From positions 1-7,693 of the forward strand of contig CAYUBD010000043.1 of assembly GCA_964442905.1 (NCBI GenBank): 7,693 nucleotides of DNA. The letters are read 5' to 3'. The notes beneath the pieces are model-generated. The model did no database searches, had not been told where the DNA came from, and saw only the letters and a program-made list of their open reading frames with translations. The stretch comes from JAFGFG01 sp964442905 (GTDB lineage Archaea; Aenigmatarchaeota; Aenigmatarchaeia; QMZP01; JAFGSV01). Position numbers and translations under genes: made by a program. This document shows positions 1 through 5,348 of this stretch, piece by piece; position 1 is the first letter of the stretch, and every line of letters starts with the position of its first letter.

Positions 1-199
1 TTTCCCCCAGCCCTGAAATGCCGTCATACTCTTCTGCCCTCTCGGTTCTGACAAAAACAGGAAGCCCGCTATTTCTGGCATCTTTTAGATTTTCGAACCT
101 TCTGGGGACCAGAATTCCATTTGACTCTGCGTAATCGCCAATAGTCTTCTTAGGCATCCCATTGAGCCTGCTCGGGTCTTCAATGTAGTAATCTTTCAT
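1..199 (-). CDS. N-terminal part of unrecognised protein (cut by window edge)
   Basis: An open minus-strand frame starts at the ATG at 197-199 and stays open for 66 codons to the window edge, so only the N-terminus is seen. It begins MKDYYIEDPSRLNG and contains ILVPRRFENLKDARNSG and VFVRTERAEEYDGISGLGE. There is no signal peptide or membrane helix in this part. The string VRTERAEEYDG.SGL loosely resembles the nucleotide-binding region of PEP/pyruvate-binding (PEP synthase-like) proteins. That is only an impression from a short piece, so no function is assigned. A palindromic TATA-like element lies about 25 bp upstream and supports this start on a leaderless mRNA. Confidence 0.6.
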   Translation of the reverse strand, partial: MKDYYIEDPSRLNGMPKKTIGDYAESNGILVPRRFENLKDARNSGLPVFVRTERAEEYDGISGLGE

Positions 200-218
200 G
201 GGTGTATAGGAATAGCTA

Positions 219-230
219 CCTTTATAAAGG
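219..230 (-). promoter_or_regulatory. TATA box for the partial gene at 1-199
   Basis: CCTTTATAAAGG is a perfect palindrome centred about 25 bp before the ATG at 199. That is the archaeal TATA-to-start distance, so transcription would begin at or next to the start codon (leaderless). Because the site is palindromic, direction comes only from the position of the gene. Confidence 0.55.
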
Positions 231-256
231 GATAGAGTGTGATCCCGGCTTAAATC

Positions 257-517
257 TCACCTGAAAGCCATCACCAGAAGCCCGTGCTTTTCAAGGTCTT
301 CCTTCTTCCAGAACTCCACGTCTTTCGTCTTCAGCACGTAAGTCACTTCCTTCTCAAGCATCCTGCCGGTATAATCGCCTTTTTCCGGGTCCCACTCCAT
401 CAGGACAAGAATATCGCCCGGATTGCATTCGAAGTCTGCTATGCGCGCATCGAACGTCTTCTCGCCGTCCAGAATCTTCTGGAACATCCCAGGCCACGTC
501 TTCTTTTCAATCCTCAT
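257..517 (-). CDS. ASCH / DUF3850-type small protein
   Basis: This 86-residue protein matches the small ASCH-superfamily proteins annotated DUF3850, which have a PUA-like beta-barrel fold and are thought to bind RNA or modified nucleotides. Visible motifs are KKTWP near the N-terminus (residues 5-9) and GEKTFDAR (18-25), the equivalent of the ASCH GxKxxExR motif with Asp in place of Glu. Further on are GDILVL (34-39), EWDPEKGDYTGR (41-52) and EVTYVL (57-62). Length is normal for a single-domain member. The ATG at 515-517 is supported by a TATA element about 27 bp upstream, implying a leaderless mRNA. It diverges from the endonuclease III gene across 30 bp. The family assignment is fairly secure; the cellular role is unknown. 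Confidence 0.8.
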   Translation of the reverse strand: MRIEKKTWPGMFQKILDGEKTFDARIADFECNPGDILVLMEWDPEKGDYTGRMLEKEVTYVLKTKDVEFWKKEDLEKHGLLVMAFR

Positions 518-547
518 AGTTTTTAATCTGTAACAGGCCTTTTATTT
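518..547. promoter_or_regulatory. 30-bp divergent promoter, ASCH gene / endonuclease III gene
   Basis: The whole intergenic region is 30 bp. On the plus strand TTTTTAAT (520-527) is centred about 24 bp before the ATG at 548. On the minus strand ATAAATAAAA (complement of 540-549) is centred about 27 bp before the ATG at 517. Both fit leaderless archaeal promoters. Each TATA element abuts or overlaps the start codon of the opposite gene, so TBP/TFB binding for one gene should hinder the other. No Shine-Dalgarno sequence is present for either gene. Confidence 0.6.
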
Positions 548-1165
548 ATGGACATAGACCTCATTGTCAAAGAGATGCGGAAGAAGGTCGGAGGCAGGGC
601 CATCGTCTGGAACGAAGACCCATTCCGTGTGCTCATTTCTACAGTACTTTCCCAGCGCACGAAGGACGAGAACACAAGGAAGGCCAGCGGGAAGCTTTTC
701 TCGGTGTATAAGACACCTGCTGAGATAGCGAATGCTCCCTCCGAGAAGCTGGAGGACCTGATACGTTCAAGCGGCTTCTACAAGGTCAAGGCCGGGAGGA
801 TAAAGACTATCGGCAGGCAGCTTATCGAGAAGTTTGATGGAAAAGTCCCGAGGAAACGCGAGGACATCCTTCAGCTGGAAGGCGTCGGGCCGAAGACCGC
901 CGGATGCGTCCAGGTCTACGGATTCGGTGATGATGCGCTTCCCGTGGACACACACGTCCACAGGATATCCAACCGTCTCGGGCTGGTGAAAACGAAGACG
1001 CCCGAAGAGACAGAGCCAGCTATCATGAAGGCTGTCCCGAAGAAGTACTGGAAAGAAATCAATCTGCTGATGGTCAGGTACGGGCAGAACGTATGTTTTC
1101 CAAGGAATCCTAACTGTGAGGTTTGCGGCCTGAGAGCAGTATGTGAATACTATAGGTCAAGATGA
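548..1165 (+). CDS. nth: Endonuclease III (DNA glycosylase/AP lyase)
   Basis: This 205-residue protein is a full-length member of the endonuclease III family. These enzymes excise oxidised pyrimidines and cleave the abasic site by beta-elimination in base excision repair. The helix-hairpin-helix motif LEGVGPKTAG (110-119) carries the catalytic lysine K116. LPVDTHVHRISNRLGL (131-146) carries the catalytic aspartate D134. The C-terminus has the C-X6-C-X2-C-X5-C [4Fe-4S] pattern at C183, C190, C193 and C199. Spacing matches the E. coli enzyme with a constant offset of four residues. LSQRTKD (34-40) is the archaeal-type helix near the substrate pocket. The ATG at 548 is supported by a TATA element 24 bp upstream. 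The last 56 bases overlap the 3' end of the opposite-strand DUF998 gene. Confidence 0.95.
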   Translation: MDIDLIVKEMRKKVGGRAIVWNEDPFRVLISTVLSQRTKDENTRKASGKLFSVYKTPAEIANAPSEKLEDLIRSSGFYKVKAGRIKTIGRQLIEKFDGKVPRKREDILQLEGVGPKTAGCVQVYGFGDDALPVDTHVHRISNRLGLVKTKTPEETEPAIMKAVPKKYWKEINLLMVRYGQNVCFPRNPNCEVCGLRAVCEYYRSR

Positions 1166-1712
1166 AAACGGACATCGACACTGACGAGACCATCTCCACT
1201 ACCGCGTTCATGCCCCATGGCCTCTCAAAGAAGAAGAACGGGAAGCTTACGGCTGAGCATATGCCGAGCAGGAGTATGAAATGGCCGTATCCGTGATGGG
1301 ATTTCCTCAGCACGTTCCCCATGAGTATCAGCGTGAATATCGAGAACACGAAGAAAAGGAACGAGGCCAGTGTGTGCAGCATTCCCGCTTCCACGGGATA
1401 GAAGCCCACGAATGACAGTGAAAGCGTCGCGAGAAACAGCATGGCCAGGCCCCATTCGGCCTGTTCCCCACTGAAAGCCTTCAGACGTCTTATCCCGATT
1501 GAAAAAATCACTCCCAGTATGCCTGCAGTTATCAGCCCGTTGTTGAATATGACTGCTGACGGGAAAATGGTCCTTCCAAGGTCGCTGAGCCAGCTTCCGG
1601 TCCATGTGAACCATGGCGACACGCTTATGGCTATGAATATTGAGGACAGTGAGACAACAGCCGCTATTATTCCGCATATCCCGGCAACCTTTGGAGAAAT
1701 GAAGTTGTTCAT
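1110..1712 (-). CDS. DUF998 family six-helix membrane protein
   Basis: This 200-residue, very hydrophobic protein has about six membrane helices, near residues 8-30, 52-74, 86-104, 110-131, 143-161 and 168-192. After helix 1 it has SPWFTWTGSWLSDLG, with the LSDLG signature at 42-46. It then has VIFNNGLITAGILG, typical of DUF998 proteins. Function is unknown for the family. It is the second gene of a pair: its ATG overlaps the TGA of the AlkD-like gene as ATGA (1709-1712), so translational coupling is likely. I see no good Shine-Dalgarno sequence. Its 3' end runs 56 bases into the endonuclease III gene on the other strand; the frame is intact throughout, so the overlap appears real. Confidence 0.85.
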   Translation of the reverse strand: MNNFISPKVAGICGIIAAVVSLSSIFIAISVSPWFTWTGSWLSDLGRTIFPSAVIFNNGLITAGILGVIFSIGIRRLKAFSGEQAEWGLAMLFLATLSLSFVGFYPVEAGMLHTLASFLFFVFSIFTLILMGNVLRKSHHGYGHFILLLGICSAVSFPFFFFERPWGMNAVVEMVSSVSMSVFILTYSIHILLSGRKPHS

Positions 1713-2401
1713 CTTTTCGCCTTCTTAATCAATCGCTCCTGCATCTTCTCACTTCTGAGCTCCCGCAGCGCGTCCTTCGCTATCCATCTGGCAGCTTTAG
1801 AATCCATCTTCTCTATTTCCTCTGCAACCTTTATAGCCTTTTTGTTTAAAGCGAGATTTCGTTTGCCTATGTTCCTCAGTGCCCAGTTGACAGCCTTCCT
1901 GACGAAGTTGCGTTCGTCACCAGACTCCCTTTTTATCGGATCAAAAAGTGAGATGAAATCAGAGTCTTTGGCATTTCTGTCGTGTACAGCGAGACCGGCC
2001 ATCAGCGCGAATGCTCCCCGCTTCACGAACTCCTCCTTCCGGGAAGACCATCCCCAGGCCTTATTCCATGCGAGCGGAGTCCTGTCAAAGAGGTCGGTGC
2101 ATGCCTGGTCACAGATGTCCCACGAGTCGAAGTCTTTCGCCCATTTCTCCATCTGGCTTTCTGTGACCTTTTCAGGTTCTTCCATGAAAACTGCAAGCAT
2201 GCGTGCTTCATGAATCCCGGAATTCCATAGGTTTTGTGCAACCACGTGATCCCTTCCTTCATCCTTTGCTATCTTCCTAAGATCATAAACAGATATTCCA
2301 AGCATGTTCTTCCCGATAATTCCGAAGCGGTTCATGCCTTCCACATTCTTGGGGTTACGCATGGACTTTAATCTCTTGATAATATCATCAGCTGAAGTCA
2401 T
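1709..2401 (-). CDS. AlkD-like DNA alkylation repair protein
   Basis: This 230-residue, mostly helical protein resembles the AlkD/DNA alkylation repair family. These are HEAT-like-repeat glycosylases that remove N3- and N7-alkylated purines without base flipping. Family-type motifs are IGKNMLGISVYDLRKIAK (29-46), the central DSWDICDQAC (92-101), EFVKRGAFALMAGLA (124-138) and RNFVRKAVNWALRNIGKRN (164-182). W94 and D98 probably correspond to the Trp/Asp pair of the AlkD active site, R128 to the conserved Arg of the VKRGA helix, and W173 to the second active-site Trp. I matched these by eye. Length is normal. The ATG at 2399-2401 has a TATA element about 25 bp upstream. It starts a two-gene unit with the DUF998 membrane protein. 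Confidence 0.88.
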   Translation of the reverse strand: MTSADDIIKRLKSMRNPKNVEGMNRFGIIGKNMLGISVYDLRKIAKDEGRDHVVAQNLWNSGIHEARMLAVFMEEPEKVTESQMEKWAKDFDSWDICDQACTDLFDRTPLAWNKAWGWSSRKEEFVKRGAFALMAGLAVHDRNAKDSDFISLFDPIKRESGDERNFVRKAVNWALRNIGKRNLALNKKAIKVAEEIEKMDSKAARWIAKDALRELRSEKMQERLIKKAKR

Positions 2402-2431
2402 AACTATTTTTAACTGAGTCTAATTATATTT
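2402..2431. promoter_or_regulatory. 30-bp divergent promoter, AlkD-like gene / TspO gene
   Basis: This is again exactly 30 bp between divergent start codons. Plus-strand TATTTTTAA (2405-2413) is centred about 23 bp before the TspO ATG at 2432. Minus-strand ATAAATATAATTA (complement of 2421-2433) is centred about 25 bp before the ATG at 2401. No Shine-Dalgarno sequence is present on either side, so both mRNAs are probably leaderless. The layout and the TTTTTAA core match the 518-547 region. Confidence 0.6.
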
Positions 2432-2908
2432 ATGAGCCCGGAAAAGATCCTGAAGCTGATTGCTGCAATTGTGATATGCAATCTGGCGGGGTTCATTGGC
2501 GCGATATTTACCACACCGAACATTCCTACGTGGTACGCTTCCATAAACAAACCGTTCTTCACTCCACCCAACTGGGTATTCGCTCCTGCATGGACAACGC
2601 TGTTCGTGCTCATGGGTATAGCACTGTATCTGGTGTGGGATAAGACAGGATTCCGTGAAAAAGGCAGGATAGCGCTTTATGTCTTCGCTGGTCAGCTCGC
2701 ACTGAACATACTGTGGTCTGTGCTCTTCTTCGGACTCCAGTCACCGATGACGGCTTTCCTTGAGATAGTAGTTCTCTGGATAGCCATTCTTTTCACAATA
2801 ATGAAGTTCCGGGAGATTGACAGGAAAGCCGGTTACATACTTATACCATACATAGCATGGGTGAGCTTCGCCGCGCTGCTTAACCTTTCAGTGTGGCTCC
2901 TTAACTGA
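2432..2908 (+). CDS. tspO: TspO/MBR family membrane protein
   Basis: This 158-residue protein matches the TspO (tryptophan-rich sensory protein / peripheral benzodiazepine receptor) family in length and signature. These proteins have five membrane helices and bind porphyrins and other hydrophobic ligands. Their physiological role in prokaryotes is debated, with links to tetrapyrrole handling and stress. Visible signatures are P32 with WYASINKP (34-41), PPNWVFAPAW (45-54), QLALNILWSVLFF (88-100) and PYIAWVSFAALLN (139-151). This includes the loop Trp/Tyr residues and the PY..W..FA..LN motif of the last helix. Start is the ATG at 2432 with a TATA element 23 bp upstream. The TGA stop directly abuts the TGA of the convergent gene, forming the palindrome TGATCA. 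Confidence 0.93.
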   Translation: MSPEKILKLIAAIVICNLAGFIGAIFTTPNIPTWYASINKPFFTPPNWVFAPAWTTLFVLMGIALYLVWDKTGFREKGRIALYVFAGQLALNILWSVLFFGLQSPMTAFLEIVVLWIAILFTIMKFREIDRKAGYILIPYIAWVSFAALLNLSVWLLN

Positions 2909-3289
2909 TCATTTCTTTTCCAGAATATACCCGATGCCAAACATGTACATTGGTATGAACAGGTATCTCAGACCTATGTCAGTGAAATATTTCGCGTAAG
3001 ACATCTGGAAGAAACCCGCAGCAACGAATACCAGATCCAGTATCAGGCTTATAGCAAACCATGCCACTCCGATGATCATACCCTCTTTCAGGTAGTTATC
3101 CTCAATGCAGGCGAAATACTTTATTGCCAGTATGACCCCGATTAGACCACCTTCGAGTATCATTATGGTCTTGAAGAATATCTGGTCAATCAGGAAGTTC
3201 CCTGAAGGGTCAACGAATGCGAATCCTGTAAAGAACGGTATCAGCCACAGTAACAGACCGAATATGGCGATCTTCAAGTTCTTGTTCAT
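2909..3289 (-). CDS. Four-helix membrane protein, function unknown
   Basis: This 126-residue integral membrane protein has predicted helices near residues 6-26, 37-60, 68-92 and 105-124 and ends in a short basic tail. Recognisable strings are LLLWLIPFFTGF (12-23), YLKEGMIIGVAWFAISLILDLV (in 66-87) and YFTDIGLRYLFIP (101-113). These resemble a family of small uncharacterised prokaryotic membrane proteins whose name I cannot give with confidence. It is the last gene of the RDD protein cluster. Its ATG overlaps the preceding TGA as ATGA (3286-3289). A Shine-Dalgarno GAGGT (complement of 3296-3300) lies inside the upstream gene, six bases before the ATG. Its 3' end meets the TspO stop with no gap. 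Confidence 0.75.
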   Translation of the reverse strand: MNKNLKIAIFGLLLWLIPFFTGFAFVDPSGNFLIDQIFFKTIMILEGGLIGVILAIKYFACIEDNYLKEGMIIGVAWFAISLILDLVFVAAGFFQMSYAKYFTDIGLRYLFIPMYMFGIGYILEKK

Positions 3290-3555
3290 TTATTTACCTC
3301 ATTGGCTTTCTTCAAAGCCTTTATGCGCTTCTTCTCAATCTTCAGGCGCTTCTTCTCCAGGCCGTATTCCATCTCTTCTTTCGTTTTTCCAGCTTTTGTT
3401 GGAGTCTCACTTTTCTTATTACCTTCGGGTCCGGTCTTGTGTATCCTTCCGAGAATGAGCTTGCTGAGATATTTCCCAAAATAGCCTATGAACCCTGCGA
3501 TGAAAATAACCGCTATCCACTTTAGTGCTTCCAGCGGTTCAATTGCAAACGCCAT
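3286..3555 (-). CDS. Small one-helix membrane protein with charged coiled-coil tail
   Basis: An 89-residue unrecognised protein. One membrane helix (about 11-30, within LKWIAVIFIAGFIGYFGKYL) is followed by a Gly/Lys/Thr linker and a strongly charged helix (about 58-88: KEEMEYGLEKKRLKIEKKR and onward), probably a coiled coil or amphipathic helix in the cytoplasm. I place the start at the ATG at 3553-3555. An AT-rich element (AAAATAAAAA at 3575-3584) is centred about 25 bp upstream of it, and the stretch between the ATG and the RDD gene is much more AT-rich than the genes around it. An alternative TTG at 3601-3603 overlaps the RDD stop as TTGA. It would add 16 residues forming a second hydrophobic helix. 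The C-terminus overlaps the next gene by four bases. Confidence 0.65.
   Translation of the reverse strand: MAFAIEPLEALKWIAVIFIAGFIGYFGKYLSKLILGRIHKTGPEGNKKSETPTKAGKTKEEMEYGLEKKRLKIEKKRIKALKKANEVNK
3296..3300 (-). promoter_or_regulatory. Shine-Dalgarno site for the four-helix gene
   Basis: GAGGT on the minus strand sits six bases before the ATG at 3287-3289, inside the last codons of the upstream small gene. It supports this internal start and reinitiation on a shared mRNA. Confidence 0.55.
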
Positions 3556-3574
3556 GAGAACTAATTGCAAAAGG

Positions 3575-3584
3575 AAAATAAAAA
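3575..3584 (-). promoter_or_regulatory. Candidate internal TATA element
   Basis: The minus strand reads TTTTTATTTT, centred about 25 bp before the ATG at 3555. It could drive a leaderless mRNA for the one-helix and four-helix genes independently of the RDD promoter. If translation instead starts at the TTG at 3603, this stretch is coding and the signal is coincidental. Confidence 0.35.
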
Positions 3585-3599
3585 GCGTGAAGGAAAAAA

Positions 3600-4049
3600 T
3601 CAAGCCTTCACTACAAGGGTCTTTGCCGCCATGTCGCCGAGCCTTTGCTTCTTCTCGTTGATTACTACTAGAACCAGACCCAGAAGATACGGGATTGCAA
3701 ATGGGAGCCCGTCTATTACCCTGAGGATAGTCCTGATGAGCGCGTCCATGTATGTCATTGGCTTTCCGTCCTGCCTGACGACCTTTATGTTAACAATCTT
3801 CTTTCCGATTGTCTGGCCTGTGGTCCCTTCGAAGTATACGAAGTAGCCGAGTCCTATCAGTGCCCCAAGCAATGACACGAGCATCGCCGATCCTGCCATC
3901 CCTGCTGCTGCCAGCGGGTCTGTCACTGCACCCATCATCATGGCCTGCATGCCAAATGGCAGCGAGATAACAGCCATAACGACCCAGAGAATTATCGTGT
4001 CTATTATAATGGCTACGATCCTGTTAATCAAATCAGCATAGTTTGCCAT
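3600..4049 (-). CDS. RDD family membrane protein
   Basis: This 149-residue protein has the RDD domain layout with about three membrane helices, near 11-33, 52-73 and 115-131. R10 and D17 in NRIVAIIID mark the first helix. GTTGQTIGKKIVNIKVV (75-91) with the following DG is the typical cytosolic turn after helix 2. RTILRVID (106-113) carries the second Asp region, and KKQRLGDMAAKTLVV (133-147) is the usual C-terminal signature. RDD proteins are mostly uncharacterised; some are proposed to transport ions or solutes. The ATG at 4047-4049 is fixed by a strong Shine-Dalgarno GGAGGTG (complement of 4055-4061) five bases upstream. It leads a minus-strand cluster of small membrane proteins. Confidence 0.9.
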   Translation of the reverse strand: MANYADLINRIVAIIIDTIILWVVMAVISLPFGMQAMMMGAVTDPLAAAGMAGSAMLVSLLGALIGLGYFVYFEGTTGQTIGKKIVNIKVVRQDGKPMTYMDALIRTILRVIDGLPFAIPYLLGLVLVVINEKKQRLGDMAAKTLVVKA

Positions 4050-4121
4050 TGATACACCTCCACTCTTTTATTGGTATTCTTTTAATAAATATCGTCGGGT
4101 ATAAAGAGACAGGTGGATGGA
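4050..4121. promoter_or_regulatory. Divergent promoter with Shine-Dalgarno leaders (RDD gene / rhomboid gene)
   Basis: An AT-rich core (TTTTAATAAATAT, about 4080-4092) sits in the middle and could serve as TATA in both directions, giving start sites near 4063 (minus) and 4110 (plus) and short leaders. Each leader carries a Shine-Dalgarno sequence: GGAGGTG for the RDD gene (complement of 4055-4061) and AGGTG at 4111-4115, six bases before the rhomboid ATG at 4122. A second TATA-like string, GTATAAAGAG, lies at 4099-4108. The layout contrasts with the leaderless 30-bp divergent regions elsewhere in the window. Confidence 0.55.
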
Positions 4122-4748
4122 ATGGTACGCAGCGTTCACGGGTACACTGTAGTTACAATATCACTTCTTGCAGCTAATTTTGCGGTGTTTCTGTTGCAGG
4201 TAGCCATACCAGGATTCACAGAACTGATTGCGCTCACACCCACCATGGCCTTTGACGGCTATTACTGGCAGTTCTTCACGTACATGTTCGCACACGGGGG
4301 CATAACACATATCGGCCTGAACATGCTGGCGCTCTTCATGTTCGGCGGGATAGTGGAAAGGGTGCTCGGGCGTGAGAAGTTCATAATCCTTTACATCGTT
4401 GCCGGCGTGGGTTCGGGACTGCTTCACATCGCCCTTTCAGGCATCTCAGACATTCCGTTGCTGGGTGCCAGCGGGGCTGTTTTCGCAGTACTTGCAGCGT
4501 ATGCCTTCAGGTTCCCGAAGAACATCGTATTCGTCTTTCCGGGAATACCAGTTCCCGCCGCGCTGCTCGTTGCATTCTTCGTCGTATTCGAGCTGTTTTC
4601 AGGCATTTTCGGTCTTCAGCAGGGCATAGCCAACTTCGGACATCTCGGCGGAATAATATCCGGGTTACTGTTGATGTTCTACTGGAGCAGAACAGAGAAA
4701 AGGGGCCCCGAGCCGGAGACCGTTGAATGGGTGTGGGAGAACTGGTAG
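4122..4748 (+). CDS. Rhomboid family intramembrane serine protease
   Basis: This 208-residue protein has about six membrane helices and the rhomboid catalytic dyad. These enzymes cut membrane proteins within or near their transmembrane segment. WQFFTYMFAHGGITHIGLNM (49-68) holds the HxxxN of helix 2 (H63, N67). GASGAVFAVLAAY (115-127) holds the nucleophile S117 in the GxSG motif. FGHLGGIISGLL (172-183) holds the catalytic H174. There is no extra domain; after the last helix comes a short acidic tail ending in VEWVWENW. I start at the ATG at 4122 because AGGTG (4111-4115) is ideally placed before it. A GTG at 4113 would add three residues but overlaps the Shine-Dalgarno site. The TAG is one base before the next ATG, so the two genes are probably one operon. 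Confidence 0.93.
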   Translation: MVRSVHGYTVVTISLLAANFAVFLLQVAIPGFTELIALTPTMAFDGYYWQFFTYMFAHGGITHIGLNMLALFMFGGIVERVLGREKFIILYIVAGVGSGLLHIALSGISDIPLLGASGAVFAVLAAYAFRFPKNIVFVFPGIPVPAALLVAFFVVFELFSGIFGLQQGIANFGHLGGIISGLLLMFYWSRTEKRGPEPETVEWVWENW

Positions 4749-4749
4749 A

Positions 4750-5304
4750 ATGCAGGTCTACTTCATAACAGGTAACTCCATGAAGGCCAGCGAAGCCGAT
4801 GCAATTCTTTCAAAGTTCGGGATAGAGGTTATCCAGAAAGAGCTTGACGTGGTTGAAATACAGGACAGGGACGCTGAAAACGTTGCGAGAGAGAAAGCCG
4901 AAGCGGCCTTCCGGTTGCTTGGGAAGCCGCTCTTCGTTGAGGACACGGGACTGTACATAGAAGCCATGAACGATTATCCTGGTATACTTGTGAAACACTT
5001 CCAGAAATCCATAGGCCTCCAGGGGATGGTGGACTTCCTTGATGGTAAGAGCAGGAATGCTGACGCTGTTACCGTGCTGGCCTTCTGTGATTCCGGGGGG
5101 AGGGTTCATACATTCGAAGGCAGGACATCGGGAAGGATAAGCGAACGTGTCATGGATGGCTACAAATTCGCCTGGGACACGATATTCATCCCAAACGGCT
5201 ATGAAAAGACCTACTCAGAGATAGGTGTGGATGAGAAGAACAAGATATCCCAGAGAGGTAAAGCTTTCAGAAAGTTCGCCGAATGGTTAAAGAAAGCTCA
5301 GTGA
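4750..5304 (+). CDS. rdgB: XTP/dITP pyrophosphatase (HAM1/RdgB family)
   Basis: This 184-residue enzyme of the HAM1/ITPA/RdgB family hydrolyses non-canonical purine triphosphates (dITP, XTP) to monophosphates, keeping deaminated bases out of DNA and RNA. Family motifs in order are FITGNSMK (5-12), with N9 and K12 for phosphate binding, FVEDTGLYIE (62-71), with E64 and D65 for metal and catalysis, and DYPGI (75-79). After these come KFAWDTIFIPNGYEKTYSEIG (139-159) and DEKNKISQRGKAF (161-173). The usual SHR of the last motif is SQR here, with Gln at 168. The ATG at 4750 gives the normal family N-terminus. An upstream TTG in frame would lie inside the rhomboid gene and is rejected. Coupling to the rhomboid gene is likely (one-base gap). 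Confidence 0.93.
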   Translation: MQVYFITGNSMKASEADAILSKFGIEVIQKELDVVEIQDRDAENVAREKAEAAFRLLGKPLFVEDTGLYIEAMNDYPGILVKHFQKSIGLQGMVDFLDGKSRNADAVTVLAFCDSGGRVHTFEGRTSGRISERVMDGYKFAWDTIFIPNGYEKTYSEIGVDEKNKISQRGKAFRKFAEWLKKAQ

Positions 5305-5318
5305 GCGTGCGGTTCCTC

Positions 5319-5331
5319 TTTTTAAAATTTT
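5319..5331 (+). promoter_or_regulatory. TATA box for the 203-residue unknown gene
   Basis: The AT-rich stretch TTTTTAAAATTTT is centred about 24 bp before the ATG at 5349. It lies in the 44-bp gap after the rdgB stop, with no Shine-Dalgarno sequence, which fits a leaderless mRNA separate from the upstream operon. Confidence 0.6.
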
Positions 5332-5348
5332 GCGTCCAACGTGCCTGC

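Noticed and set aside
1225..1677. 150-codon minus-strand frame inside the DUF998 gene
   Set aside because: It overlaps a clear DUF998 membrane protein in another frame and has no recognisable domain or upstream signal.
1842..2213. 123-codon plus-strand frame opposite the AlkD-like gene
   Set aside because: Ser/Phe-rich antisense of helical AlkD-like repeats; no start signal and no motif.
4161..4606. Minus-strand open frames opposite the rhomboid gene
   Set aside because: The plus-strand frame has full rhomboid catalytic motifs; the antisense frames show no domain or promoter.
4723..4749. Upstream TTG extension of the pyrophosphatase
   Set aside because: It lies inside the rhomboid gene and adds nine residues not in the family; the ATG at 4750 gives the canonical N-terminus.
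548..5304. A dedicated DNA-repair island (nth, AlkD-like, rdgB)
   Set aside because: The three genes lie in different transcription units and orientations with unrelated membrane genes between them, and each is a common housekeeping gene; co-location alone is weak evidence.
5283..5348. N-terminal extension of the unknown 203-residue protein
   Set aside because: It overlaps rdgB and runs through the AT-rich tract that is well placed as a TATA box for the ATG at 5349.
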